A stretch of DNA of 64,000 nt from Stenopsyche tienmushanensis (lineage: Eukaryota > Arthropoda > Insecta > Trichoptera > Stenopsychidae). The notes under the pieces are model-generated. The model was not told the DNA's origin, did no database searches, and saw nothing but the letters and a program-made list of their open reading frames with translations. The stretch lies in NCBI GenBank assembly GCA_008973525.1, contig WACJ01000530.1, positions 992,001 to 1,056,000 on the forward strand, written 5' to 3'. Both the position numbers and the translations under genes were made by a program. Below are positions 54,480-64,000 of this stretch, piece by piece (position 1 is the first letter of the stretch; the number at the start of each line of letters is the position of its first letter).

Positions 54480-54576
54480 TAAGTGTATTATTATTCGATA
54501 AATTTGGGTTAACGATGTATACAATCGTACGATATACGCAAGATATAGACGCAGGCTTGTGTTGCATTAGCGGCAT
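54480..54576 (+). repeat. Family H-associated fragment
   Basis: TTCGATAAATTTGGGTTAAC then AATCGTACGAT matches the reverse of 9575-9625. Confidence 0.4.
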
Positions 54577-54582
54577 CATGGT

Positions 54583-55013
54583 TAGATAATCCGATCCCGA
54601 GCCAAAATTTCGATCCCGGGATTTCGGGATTGCATTAGACCATCCATAAATGCTAGTTCGAGTTGATGACCGCCCCCATTTTCGTATAACACCACCAATG
54701 TGACTGATAAATTCCTTTCTGCCGAGACACGGACTAAAACTCCAAAATTCCCGATTTCCCGACAAATTATTTATTTCCGTCGCTGCAGATTAATATTTAT
54801 ATACTATAATACTTGGATGTGATTCGTAATTATATTACGGAGGAGTACAAAAATTCTGAAGTCCGTATCTATTATATTTCATATCGATAATCCCATTATT
54901 AGAGTCGAAGTGTAGTAAATACATCACCGGTAGGGAAACGTTAATATAACTATTGAACTGAAAAACATATGTGTACTGTATATATGTATACATAGATAAG
55001 ACAGTTATCTTTT
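54583..55013 (+). mobile_element. hAT-A copy 16, left end present but mutated
   Basis: TAGATAATCCGATCCCGAGC replaces TAGGGAATCCAATCCC. An internal deletion joins GACCATCC to the AAATGCTAGTTCGAG segment. The core follows; right end lost. Confidence 0.8.
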
Positions 55014-55486
55014 CATAGGATTTGTACAGGATATAAGGAATTTTAGGAGAAAGAAATTTTAATACTTGGTCCATAAAATAAACCTGTATAGTAAGAAATC
55101 CTTTTTGCATTAAATGTTTTTGGAAAAACCGATATTTTTGTTTTATCTGTGCTATAGAAAATGTTTTCGAACCATGTCTGTAAAAGCAGATTAATATATT
55201 TCGTACGATAGTTCGTTTACCTATTTCATTGACTGGAGGAAATTAAAGCTTTCGTGGACTTAGAAAGGTTGAATAACATTTAAATCGAGTTGTAATTGTT
55301 CTAATAACGACTCCCTTGAGATGTGTGCATCTTTTGACACATCATGAACTGAGCGGTTCATGGTATTTTTTTAACAACTCGCTGATCCAGATTATTGAAG
55401 GTAAGTTTGATTTTTTTTTTTTGGATTCTGTTGAGATTTAAGCCATCATTATAACGTTTCACTCATTATCATCATTTAAGCGAAAG
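55014..55486. other. Unique DNA
   Basis: TTATTGAAG|GTAAGTTTG at about 55399 is a good plus-strand donor, but the sequence before it has stops in all frames. At most it is an untranslated exon. Confidence 0.3.
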
Positions 55487-55592
55487 ATGTGGGAGTCGTC
55501 GGTTAGCCTTGGCTGTGGGAGGACGTCCTTCCCGCAGCCAGATCCATCTCTTTTAACGAACAGAAGTAAGTCTTTTTGTTCGACGCCTATTC
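55487..55592 (-). repeat. Family B copy 11, reversed fragment
   Basis: GGGAGTCGTCGGTTAGCC, palindrome at about 55510-55538, and TTTTTGTTCGACGCC. Adjacent ATTTTTCGATCCTACATAAA and TGTTGTAAC (55612-55639) match the inner end of a mariner-A terminus at 46578. Confidence 0.6.
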
Positions 55593-55639
55593 TGTGCGTA
55601 AAATTAAGCATTTTTCGATCCTACATAAATGTTGTAACT

Positions 55640-57329
55640 TAAAATGGGGTTAAACCGCCCATTTTTTTATTCCCCGACTTTTGACGAATGTCGTAATATT
55701 TAGGTCGCGTTATTTCACACCCTTGAAATCATTATGCGCGATAATATAAATTCGTAGCTTGCGTCATTTGTCTGTGTTTCATTGAAACGATTTCCGCGTC
55801 ATTCCATCAACGGTTATTTGGAGTTGAACGCGTTTTCATTACAAAGTTTTCCCAATGCTAACATTCATTTCCTTGGATTTGGGTCAGTTAAATTAGGATT
55901 CGTGATTTGTTTTCCAATACCTCCCCAGAAGAGATCCGTCTTCGTTAAGATGGACATTTATTGGTTGCACGCCTTTGGGTTTATGTCGAACGCTGGCACT
56001 AAACCCGTCGATTTTATTTGAAACGATGAGATGATGACTTTATCTCGCAGGGCGCAATAAAATATCGTCATTTCGCAATCGCAACGATCCTCGGACCGGT
56101 TCGAGTTTATGTTCGGGTCGATTTTTGCACACCCGAATTATTACCCGAAAAGCCTCGATTTTATGCGATTTCGTTGGCCGTGGTCGTTTGCAATTACTGT
56201 GTGAGAATCAACAGTATATTTAAATGCATGCGCGGAAACGGTTAATTTTGTGAATTCCGATTTTGGTACATGGAGTTGTTCGTGGGGCGACTCGCTGCTC
56301 TCACGATCGTTTTATTTCAAAAGAAACTTTTTCGATCGGACGAATAATGGTCTTTCTAATCGAGCGAGTGGTCACGTTGTCGAGTTTCCTCGTATTTTCA
56401 TTCCCGACTCTTGATCTTATAAAGAAGAACACATTTGTTCGGTACGTACTTAGAAAGCGTGATGAATTCGTCTTGCCTTAGTTGTATATCGAAAAGGGGG
56501 TAAAAAAAAGCGATTGAAAGGAAAATTAGGGCGTTAAATCCGAAATCGAACGTCTTTTGACTGATCGACTGCGGGTCACGTAGTCATGTGCGGTTGCACT
56601 GATTTTCTACGGTAATTCCCCTCTTTTTGTACCATTTTTTAACGACGAAATCCATTCGGAAATGCCAAATTGCGTTCCGAAACGTCCATCCACTGATTGC
56701 CATTCTCGACCATAAAATAGCCTTTTTTCGGACTCAAAAATGGATCATAACTATTGCGACCCACATTTGAGCGTTTTTATTCAAAACGAATTGCATCGAG
56801 GGATTGCGTTGTTGCGCAGAAGATCTGGTAATTTTATACTCGATGACGGCCAATTGCGGATAACGGTCGCAGTTTTCAATTGTGCTATCGATTCTGCGGT
56901 TCTTTTTACAGTTTTGAACTTTTCTCGTTTTTCATCGCGCATCAATTTCTCGATTTTGCCGATCTCTCTGCAAAAAAATCTGCATTTCCTGACCAAATTG
57001 AGCAAATAAGACTGGCGGTTCCCGCGGTTTAGCAATCAGAAACATCTTGGGTTTCAAATGGGACGATGAAGCGTTTTTATTCTGATTGCTGGTGGCTGCC
57101 TTATGTAAATTGCCCAATTCAATATTATGGAAATATGTACGTGGGCTTTCATGATGAATCGATATGCAAATGCAGACGTTTTCTGATAGGTGGCATATGC
57201 ATCTGATGCTCATTCAATCGTTGAAATTGATTTTCTACTATTTTAAAATCAAATATAAATTATGACCCAAATTGATCATCGCTCTTGTTTGGCAACTCAC
57301 TGTTTCAGATTGTTGATGGACGTTGACTC
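55640..57329. other. Unique DNA with one weak minus-strand exon
   Basis: CAGATTTTTTTGCAG on the minus strand (about 56968) could be an acceptor for a lysine-rich frame to 56781 (EIGKIEKLMRDEKREKFKTV, KRTAESIAQLKTATV), a possible coiled coil. The plus-strand frame 56740-57009 overlaps it. I call neither. Confidence 0.25.
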
Positions 57330-57450
57330 TTTGTGGACTAATTTAAAATCATCAAATTCTTAGATGCCATATTTGCGTGTCCGCTTCTTATCGTCATACA
57401 AATTCATATATCTGTCAGGACCGTCGCAGCGTGTATTAAGTTTGTACATA
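57330..57450 (+). repeat. Family G fragment
   Basis: GACTAATTTAAAATCATC, CTTAGATGCCATATTTGCG, AGGACCGTCGCAGCGTGTAT. Confidence 0.5.
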
Positions 57451-57582
57451 ACCAATATTCCTTTCCGAATACTGTTCTAAACATGATACGCAAAATAAAA
57501 TCACATGATTTTAAATCTGAGTGGAGAAAAAAATGTAAAAACAAAATGTCGAGTCACACTCGACATAGGACCTCAAAGAGTT
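57451..57582 (+). repeat. Family J repeat, copy 2
   Basis: CCAATATTCCTTTCCGAATA, AAAATAAAATCACATGATTT, GTCGAGTCACACTCGACATA. Confidence 0.6.
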
Positions 57583-57897
57583 AATATTGTAAGTACCTTG
57601 TTAATTAGTTATATTATATTTTCTTCGGCTTAGAAACAAAAAATTACGAAAGGAATTTTTCCAAAGTGTCCAATAACTGCTCTAATAGGGGAAATAAATA
57701 ATATTCCGAAGGAATAAGGTGTGTAACTCCCGCAATAACTCCTATTCAAAGTCCCTATATTTTGTCGTTTCGTTGTGCAAGATGACGAGTTTGATCGACG
57801 ATCTTCAATCTCAAAGTTGAGTTGATCCAAGTTTCTCGGCTAATTCATCAATGGAAAGACCTGGATTTGTCTCCACCAAATCTCGTAGAACGTTTTA
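57583..57897. other. Unique DNA
   Basis: Nothing recognised. Confidence 0.35.
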
Positions 57898-57990
57898 ACC
57901 CTTATATTGCATCGATATAGGGACTACGCCATATACAGTTAGGCTTATTTTATCCGTTGTTTACGTAAATGATACCTCAAACGAAGTGAA
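57898..57990 (+). repeat. Family F copy 6
   Basis: AACCCTTATATTGCATCGAT, ATAGGGACTACGCC and TATCCGTTGTTTACG. Confidence 0.5.
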
Positions 57991-58024
57991 TTATCATCCA
58001 CATGCAATGCATATCAGTAGCAAG

Positions 58025-58120
58025 GTCGTGCTTCTCGCAGGAGGCGCGTGGAGTCGTCGGATAGCCTTGGCTGCGGGAAGATGTTCTTCCCGCGGCCAGA
58101 TTCCAAGACTGAGCTGCTTA
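58025..58120 (-). repeat. Family B copy 12, reversed fragment
   Basis: CGCAGGAGGCGCGTGGAGTC, then the palindrome at about 58069-58097 with centre GATGTTC, showing one arm decayed to CGCGGCC. Confidence 0.6.
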
Positions 58121-58299
58121 CCTTGGAAATATAGTGAACATAATCATCGCAAGCTTAAAGTTTTTATTTATATAAAAATGTACTTAATTTCATAATGTTT
58201 ATAAGATTCCCAGTATCAGAACACATGTGATAGATAAACTGTTTTATCTATTACAGTTTTTAAACTATGATTCATAAATTATTTGACGTTATGGCAGTT

Positions 58300-58498
58300 G
58301 ATTATTGTCGGACTTTTGAGCAAATCTTTGCATTTCTCCGAATTTATGCATCATTCAAAATATACACTTGTGGAGCAAATTTATGAAAAAATGAATAATT
58401 AAGCGTTGCGCAACAGAAGATGATGCTTAAATGTATTTCTAATGTCGCTAATAAATTTGTACAGCAAATTCCGGGTTATATTTGAATTTCCCAGTGTA
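58300..58498 (-). mobile_element. Mariner-C terminal fragment
   Basis: GTACAGCAAATTCCGGGTTA then TATTTGAATTTCCCAGTGTA is the reverse of the mariner-C end. AAGCGTTGCGCAACAGAAGA matches the 5' leader at 30385. The two ends lie about 60 bp apart, so the coding region has been deleted. Confidence 0.55.
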
Positions 58499-59152
58499 TA
58501 GGACGGCTTTGGTAGAGTATTAACTGCCATAATTGACCTCCGGTATTGACATCGGTGGAATGGTAATATCAATTGGATCATTTAAAACGTCGATTGACGT
58601 CCATGGCAATTCGTTACCATTTTTTTTTATAAAGAGATCAATCAGAATTTCGTTTGGGTGTCTTCAAATTTGGATATCGACGCATCGAAACAGTCATTTG
58701 GCATTGCGCTCTTTGATGTTTGGCCATTATTTATTTGATGATTCCGAAATATATTTGGTTCATGTCAAAGGTTCTCGATTTTGTAATCGTGTTTTCACGA
58801 TTTGCCGTTTGATATTGCCGTATGTGTGCGGCCTCTACCGTTTTTGTGCGGTACTCGTTGAGCTAAGCTTCGAACCTTTATGAATATACATGCGGCATGA
58901 TCGCGTTTATCACGCATGCGCGTGTGCGTTAAATTCTGCTATCTTTCAAATAGGGTCCCCGCTCTTTCAGCGATGTCTCTCCTCGTTCGTATAAATCCGC
59001 GAATTAATTGCCCGCGCTCGGCCAGGAAGGGGTTAAGTCGCGCTGTACACGTTGAAGATTTACGACGATCGCTGGTTGCTTTCTATGCAGATTCGGTCCA
59101 TAAAACATCGATATCTGATAGATCGGCAAGTTGAAATTGCGGTGGTCATTTA
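58499..59152. other. Unique DNA
   Basis: The 116-codon plus-strand frame at 58533 starts with TTG and shows no domain. A frame from an ATG at 58973 (MSLLVRINPRINCP) is coding-like but overlaps the 59153 candidate on the other strand. Confidence 0.25.
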
Positions 59153-59383
59153 TCATAATTCACTTTTGTCTACCCACGCATGCATTGTCTTGCATTTATC
59201 TCCGGGGAGAGATGGCGCCACGATCCCCCGCATTTCGTTCGCCAAATATCGTCGTCTGATTTGCTTCGCTTTTATCAGATTATCTTCGGCCAGAGCGTTG
59301 CGGGATGCTGCGGGCTCATCATCAACGATCGCCCATTGTAGGTGGTGCCCTCGAGGCGACGTAGAGTAGTTGCGTCCCGATTT
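59153..59383 (-). CDS. Coding-like C-terminal exon candidate, unrecognised
   Basis: A 76-codon minus-strand stretch without stops ends in TGA at 59153. It reads HHLQWAIVDDEPAASRNALA, EDNLIKAKQIRRRYLANEM, RGIVAPSLPGDKCKTMHAW and VDKSEL, with strong GC at third positions and balanced, soluble composition. No ATG near its start, so it would need an upstream exon; GCCTCGAG before GGCACC is only a weak acceptor. GCGTGG|GTAGAC gives an alternative donor. Overlapping plus-strand frames at 59052-59369 look less protein-like. Confidence 0.3.
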   Translation of the reverse strand, partial: KSGRNYSTSPRGHHLQWAIVDDEPAASRNALAEDNLIKAKQIRRRYLANEMRGIVAPSLPGDKCKTMHAWVDKSEL

Positions 59384-59700
59384 TCATTTTACAGGATTTT
59401 ATTTATATCTGACGCTAAACACAACAAATGATAGCCGACGTCCAGTAATCTTGCCGGGCAACTTTGTCCGTTTGTCATACGTTTTTATGATTATAAACCG
59501 GGAAACTCTCTCGAGGCGACTGAGCCCCTCCATAATGGAATTCCACTCGGACGTCTCCCACCAATTATGAAAATTTATTATCGGCCTCCGTGGGATTATC
59601 ATCGTTATGCTTTGCATCCTTGCCCGTCGGTTTAATTCAATTCATCTACTTTTTATCTTATCTTCCCGACCATTTAAAAATAGAAATAATCGAGGGGTCT
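59384..59700. other. Unique DNA
   Basis: Nothing recognised. Confidence 0.35.
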
Positions 59701-60020
59701 GGACAGGACCGTAGCGAGGGCGTGGCAAAGCGGGCGCCCGCCACGGGCGCAACTGGGCTTGGGGCGCAAAACGCAGATGCATATGGTTTTTATTTTAATC
59801 AAAATTGATTGATTCTGTCCGTTTTTATAATACATATTCAAGTATGGCATCCGATCGCGAGCCGCTTATTCGTCATATCAGCAGTCCGAAAAGCGGACCG
59901 ATTGAGCATACATACTTTATGGCACACTTACGTCCTCTTTTAGGTCTTTTTGCGGCATTTTATATGATCTGTACGATCACGGAAGCAACGTAGCTTCTAG
60001 ACACTTTCTATCATAGTATA
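59701..60020 (+). repeat. Family C copy 7, long form
   Basis: GGACAGGACCGTAGCGAGGG, GGGCGCCCGCCACGGGCGC, GGCATCCGATCGCGAGCCGC, GTCCGAAAAGCGGACCGATT and CGATCACGGAAGCAACGTAG. Start resembles the GTAGCGAGGG terminus common in insect DNA transposons. Confidence 0.65.
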
Positions 60021-60205
60021 TTTTTAGAGTTTTAAGTATATAATTGATTTATTTGGCTTTCTTCTATTTATTATGTATTTTTGTATGTTCATAAAACTTG
60101 GTCGGAAAATTAATCGAAATGTAAATGTAATGTTTGAATTGATAATAATATTGCATTAGAAATGGAAGCACGGGATTGAAAATAAAATGCTATGGATCGT
60201 GATAT

Positions 60206-60310
60206 TTGAGAATATTTAGACGTGTAGGGGCACCTTTACAATACGGTCGATGTACAAGTGTATGGATGAGACGCAAGATTCACCGATCTCCGCACTCAAT
60301 GTGCGAATAA
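60206..60310 (+). repeat. Family L fragment
   Basis: TTTGAGAATATTTAGACGTG, TAGGGGCACCTTTACAATAC, TGGATGAGACGCAAGATTC. Confidence 0.5.
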
Positions 60311-60713
60311 ATACTCTTTCTTTATCACTCGATGTATTAAATATTGCCGTTACCATGTCGACGCGTAATATTATGTCGACAATGAAAGTAAAAATGACGA
60401 ATTATTTACAAGCAGATTTTCCAAATTCCGAGAATCACGACCGATGACGTATTCGTAAATTATTGCAAATGCGTATTTCTTAAGACCAAGCATAAAATGT
60501 GCTATTTCTAGATTCTTTAAACAAAAAACTAACAATTATGTTGAACTTGTCATACAAATCAAGTCGATAAACTTAAAAATGTACCAGTTTGCCAAGATCA
60601 GGGTTAAGAAAATACTTTTCATAAGATGTTTTTATTAAATTTATTTGCAAAATTTGTTCAAATTGGCCAACTCTTTAAAACTGAAAAAATTAAACAACCC
60701 ATCCGATCAGTCG
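60311..60713. other. Unique AT-rich DNA
   Basis: Nothing recognised. Confidence 0.35.
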
Positions 60714-60885
60714 TCTTTGGACGGCATCCGATCGCGAGGCACTCATTCGTCATATCAGCGGTCCGAAAAGCGGACCGGTTGGACACACAGGCCTTGTGGC
60801 CACTCCGTGCTTTTATAGAGCTTTTTGCGACATTTTTGAGGATAAATGCGGTCTTCTATGAACTCGGAACGATCACGGAAGCCCC
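60714..60885 (+). repeat. Family C copy 8
   Basis: GGCATCCGATCGCGAGGCAC, perfect hairpin CGGTCCGAAAAGCGGACCG at about 60760-60778, and GATAAATGCGGTCTTCTATG. Followed by family J, as in copy 2. Confidence 0.7.
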
Positions 60886-61039
60886 GTTAGAGCCTAATTT
60901 ACATAAGTAGCTCGCATCAAAATAGGTGGCGAACGAGTCTAGACTTCCCCCCACCCATAAAAGCTATATATTTATCTATATTATTAATTTAATCTAATCT
61001 TAAACCTTTTCGGTCCCTAAATATTTTAGATATTTTTAA

Positions 61040-61236
61040 AATAAAACGTTTTTTTTCCTTCAATTTTTAAGTTATTATTTAATAAAACACTAATTTTTTT
61101 TTTACTAAAGTTGTATATTTTACTAATAAAGTCCTAAACACGATACGCAAAATAAAATCATATGATTTTAAATCTGAGTGGGGAAAAAATGCAGAAACAA
61201 AATGTCGAGCCACACTCGACATAGGACCGCCGAGAT
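61040..61236 (+). repeat. Family J repeat, copy 3
   Basis: TTTTTAAGTTATTATTTAAT, GATACGCAAAATAAAATCAT, GAGTGGGGAAAAAATG and GTCGAGCCACACTCGACATA. Confidence 0.6.
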
Positions 61237-61993
61237 ATTTTTTCAGTTTTAAGTTATTTTATGTTATGATTTGCCCAACACTCGATTGAAACATCATCAC
61301 GATACTGTTTTTGTTCCATTGTGAGCAAACGCAGCACCCATCTTGCGCACAGCTTTTTCGTGTACATCGTTACAAAGTGAGTGTTTCGTCGTTACAAAGT
61401 GAGATTCTGTGTTCATCTCATTTAAAAGCGAGTATTTCAACAGATCGAATGTTTGGTGTTTATTTTTTATAACTTTTGATTTATAAATCTGTCTGCGTTT
61501 GCGATTACATTACAAAAATTCGACGAATTTTCATGGAATATAATGAATATTGAATTGTTGACATGTTCGCGCGCTTACAACATTAACGTTATTAAATATA
61601 CTTCATACGGTTACGACACAAAACCGATGATCGGCTTAAATACATTCTTGTCGTCGTTTTTAAGCTTTTTGCGCGTGTATTTATTTAAAAATTACATCCA
61701 TTATTGGAAAACGCTGAGGTCGCATAATGCATTTATTACCGAGATGATCGGGACGTTAATGCGTTCGAGAATTACCGAATCTTGGACGCTCTGATGGATT
61801 TATGGTCCTGGACGCAGCAGCGGCCTTGTCTGCTGAGGATGAAACGCGATTTATCGGAGGACAAGAATGTTATCGGTCTTAAATCGGCCGAAAAGGCGAG
61901 ATCGTATCTCTGTAAGTGTTCCATTTACGGCGACAGCTCGAGTATTTATCGAATATGCATCGAGTGCAGGAGTGACGTTAATTGCACTCATTG
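61237..61993. other. Unique DNA
   Basis: Plus-strand frames 61543-61794 and 61782-61997 have no domain. GTTACAAAGTGAG occurs twice at 61370-61402. Nothing else recognised. Confidence 0.3.
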
Positions 61994-62131
61994 TTAATCT
62001 AACGGAGGCTGCTCTTTTTCGTGGTCGGACATGCGTTTTTGAGTGTCCGGTGTCTGATATGCGTCTCCGCCGAACGACCATAATTCACGTGAAGTCGGAC
62101 AATCTTGCACGACTCTTTGCCCGTATACGGA
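61994..62131 (-). CDS. Coding-like terminal exon candidate
   Basis: On the minus strand ATGTAAATCGCAG precedes a 46-codon frame SVYGQRVVQDCPTSRELWSF, GGDAYQTPDTQKRMSDHEKE, QPPLD and a stop at 61994. Hydrophilic, GC-rich third positions. The acceptor lacks a pyrimidine tract, and the opposite-strand frame is also open, so this is weak. Protein not recognised. Confidence 0.22.
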   Translation of the reverse strand, partial: SVYGQRVVQDCPTSRELWSFGGDAYQTPDTQKRMSDHEKEQPPLD

Positions 62132-62537
62132 CTGCGATTTACATAGTTTTTTGTTAAGGCGAGGAGACACAACGTCTGGCTCGCTATTACACGCCATCGC
62201 ACCGTTGTTCTGCACAATTCACCGTTTATTGTGTGTTCGGTAACGACGCAATGTCGATCTTTTATTTTTAATTAAGGCTCAAATCCGAAAATAACTCGCG
62301 CCGTCGGCTGGAGATATCGATCAAGGGACTGAAGTTTGAAGGCTGTCCGGATGTTCCTTTTCTTTTTTAATTAGTTTGTGTAGTTGGGCTCATTGCATTC
62401 AATAAAACTGGCTATTTATCATATCCAATTATAAACACATTGCCATTCAGATGTGCACATCGGGTTTTTGCATATTTAATCAGCTATGAATACACCCAAA
62501 TCGAATATCGACAAGCAGACATTAGATTCAATAAATG
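62132..62537. other. Unique DNA
   Basis: Nothing recognised. Confidence 0.35.
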
Positions 62538-63418
62538 CAGTGAATCCAATCCCGGGATCCCGGACAGTTTTAGGTACTAATGAATCCCGAGATTAGTAAA
62601 TTTAATCCCAAAAATATCGGGATTGAAATTGTTATCTAACAGAAATCATACACCTCACCAGCACGTTGAATCCCGGATGATTTTGATGAAGCCTACTAAA
62701 TCGAGACATTCTCGCCGAAATTTGGACGCTTGGAAACAGTGGTGTAACTACTAATTGGCGAGCTTAGGTGACGCCTAGTAATTGTCTAATCTATGTGTAC
62801 ATATATACAGTACATATATGCTTTTCAAATTGTTACATTAACATTTCCCTACCGGTGATGTATTTACTACACCTCGACTCTAACAATGGGAATATCCATA
62901 TGAAATATAATAGATACGGGATTCAGAATTTTTATATTCCTCCGTCATACAATTATGAATCACATCAAAGTATTATAGTATACAAGTATTAATCTGCAGC
63001 GACGGAAATAAATAATTTGTCTGGAAATCGGGAATTTTTCGAGTTTAGTCCGTGTCTCAGCAGAAGAATCAGTCACATTGATGGTGTTATAAGAAAATGG
63101 GGGCTCACGCGGTCATCAACTCTAGCATTTAGATATCTGATGAAGATATTTTCAACGAGGGTAGAGGCTGAGCATTTTCAGCAGCATATTGCCCGGCTTT
63201 CAAAATCAGATCCAGACTAAATGACGAAACACTCGATGCTTTAATGTTACTTCGGGCATATTTTCAAAATAATATTTGAATTTTTTAGTGTTTTATTTTT
63301 CTATTTTAAAATTGTATTTTTATCTTTTCTTAAATAAATAAAATTATTTTTTAATAACTTTAAGAATGGACTTATTAGTAATTTTTGATCAAATTTATCA
63401 ATGTAATTTCTTAAATAT
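62538..63418 (-). mobile_element. hAT-A copy 17, reversed, longest copy
   Basis: Starts CAGTGAATCCAATCCCGGGA, a variant of the right terminus, and runs back through the core, the transposase end and the AT-rich tail to CAATGTAATTTCTTAAAT. About 880 bp; only the left terminal repeat is missing. It shows the complete order of the family. Confidence 0.85.
63122..63279 (+). pseudogene. hAT transposase C-terminal fragment, frameshifted
   Basis: LAFRYLMKIFS, then VEAEHFQQH where the consensus has VEAERAFSA; after a frame change KIRSRLNDETLDALMLLRAY and FQNNI with TGA at 63277-63279. It is 4 bases shorter than the in-frame copy at 52366-52527. Confidence 0.75.
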
Positions 63419-63448
63419 CCTGTGAATTTTAATTAAATACAAGCTTTT

Positions 63449-63490
63449 CGTTCCTACACATTGTAACCTTAATTTTGGATGACCCTCGTA
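63449..63490 (-). mobile_element. Mariner-A terminal repeat fragment, reversed
   Basis: CATTGTAACCTTAATTTTGG then ATGACCCTCGTA mirrors the left end at 5742. Confidence 0.6.
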
Positions 63491-63870
63491 TTTGTAATTT
63501 AATCTATAGAATGCGTTCGCACAGGTTCGTTCTTCTTTCGGATAATATGTAGCCGGACGGATGGATGGGAATAGATGGACGTGAAAAAAAAGACTCTTCT
63601 TTAGGTAACCCTTTATTCACACAAGATATAGAGATTTGGCTGCGGGAAGGACGTCCTCCTGCAGCCAAGGCCAACCGGCTACTCTCCCAGATTCCCGCCT
63701 CCTGCGCGTCACCACCCAACCGGCAACGGTGCATGCGCAAGAAGCGTTCGGTCCTTATTTCAGGTGCAATGTCCCCGCAGCGCCACAGAAGATGGCGCTG
63801 TTAAAATAGGACATTGCACCTAAACAGAGACGGAAGATATCGCTGTTAATCTGTTGAATTAAATCTACTT
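63491..63870 (+). repeat. Family B copy 13, with the complete composite hairpin
   Basis: GTTCGTTCTTCTTTCGG, GCCGGACGGATGGATGGG, the GACGTC palindrome at about 63639-63667, CCCGCCTCCTGCGCGTCACC, and the composite hairpin at 63763-63820. It ends at about 63870. The opposed frames at 63504-63804 are inside it. Confidence 0.75.
63763..63820. repeat. Nested hairpin inside family B
   Basis: Outer arms GGTGCAATGTCC (63763-63774) and GGACATTGCACC (63809-63820) are exact reverse complements. Between them the inner arms CAGCGCCA (63778-63785) and TGGCGCTG (63793-63800) are also exact, with a 7-base loop. In total 20 base pairs within 58 bases. Confidence 0.9.
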
Positions 63871-64000
63871 AGTTAGATCAGACAAAAATCTTCGAAATCT
63901 TCCTGGAAGGCATTCCAAAAGGCAGGCATCCAGGATGTCCTTGTGAGTCGACATAACATGAGCATGAGCCTGGATATTTTCAATCGTGTTCCAATGTTTC
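63871..64000. other. Unique DNA at the window end
   Basis: Nothing recognised. Confidence 0.3.

Noticed and set aside
58533..58883. 116-codon plus-strand frame
   Set aside because: Begins at TTG only; no domain and AT-biased codons.

Overview
This window looks like nuclear DNA of an arthropod, most likely an insect; I cannot fix the order. It is AT-rich, CpG does not look depleted, there is no operon-like packing and no long open reading frame. It is saturated with short class II transposon relics (four kinds of mariner, a Tc1 fragment, two hAT families, piggyBac-like MITEs) and with several repeat families I cannot name. No rRNA, CRISPR array, viral gene or convincing tRNA was seen. Most open frames of 60-120 codons are chance or lie inside repeats.

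Repeat layer. The commonest family, called hAT-A here, has 17 copies spread from end to end. Its ends read TAGGGAATCC...GGATTCCCTA, and the longer copies keep the C-terminal dimerisation block of a hAT transposase (VEAERAFSA, then a native stop). Family B (13 copies) carries a GC-rich palindrome around GACGTC and, in fuller copies, a second composite hairpin. Family C (8 copies) carries a CGGTCCG/CGGACCG hairpin and twice lies in front of family J. Families E, F, G/H and L look like MITEs, some with CCCTTTGA/TTAA-type termini. Mariner relics are at 5742-6358, 7732-8262, 29082-30430, 34930-35690 and 46552-48120; the last is interrupted by a hAT-A copy with an 8-bp target duplication and by a family B copy.

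Gene layer. Only small, exon-like islands remain. The best are a start-codon exon with clean splice sites at 37659-37722 (+), a last exon with a zinc-finger-like CxxC...H...H at 6518-6623 (-), a two-exon model with a 67-bp intron at 3480-3759 (+), a basic C-terminal tail at 39807-40085 (-), an exon that runs into a mariner terminus at 48340-48422 (-), and a TATA box plus splice donor at 44813-44956 (-). Others at 20214, 24247, 27258, 59153 and 61994 rest on coding-like codon choice only. The picture is of large introns or intergenic DNA of one or more genes, heavily invaded by DNA transposons. The remaining unique stretches are listed as such.

All repeat boundaries were judged by eye and may be off by several bases to a few tens of bases. 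Family letters are local labels, not database names.
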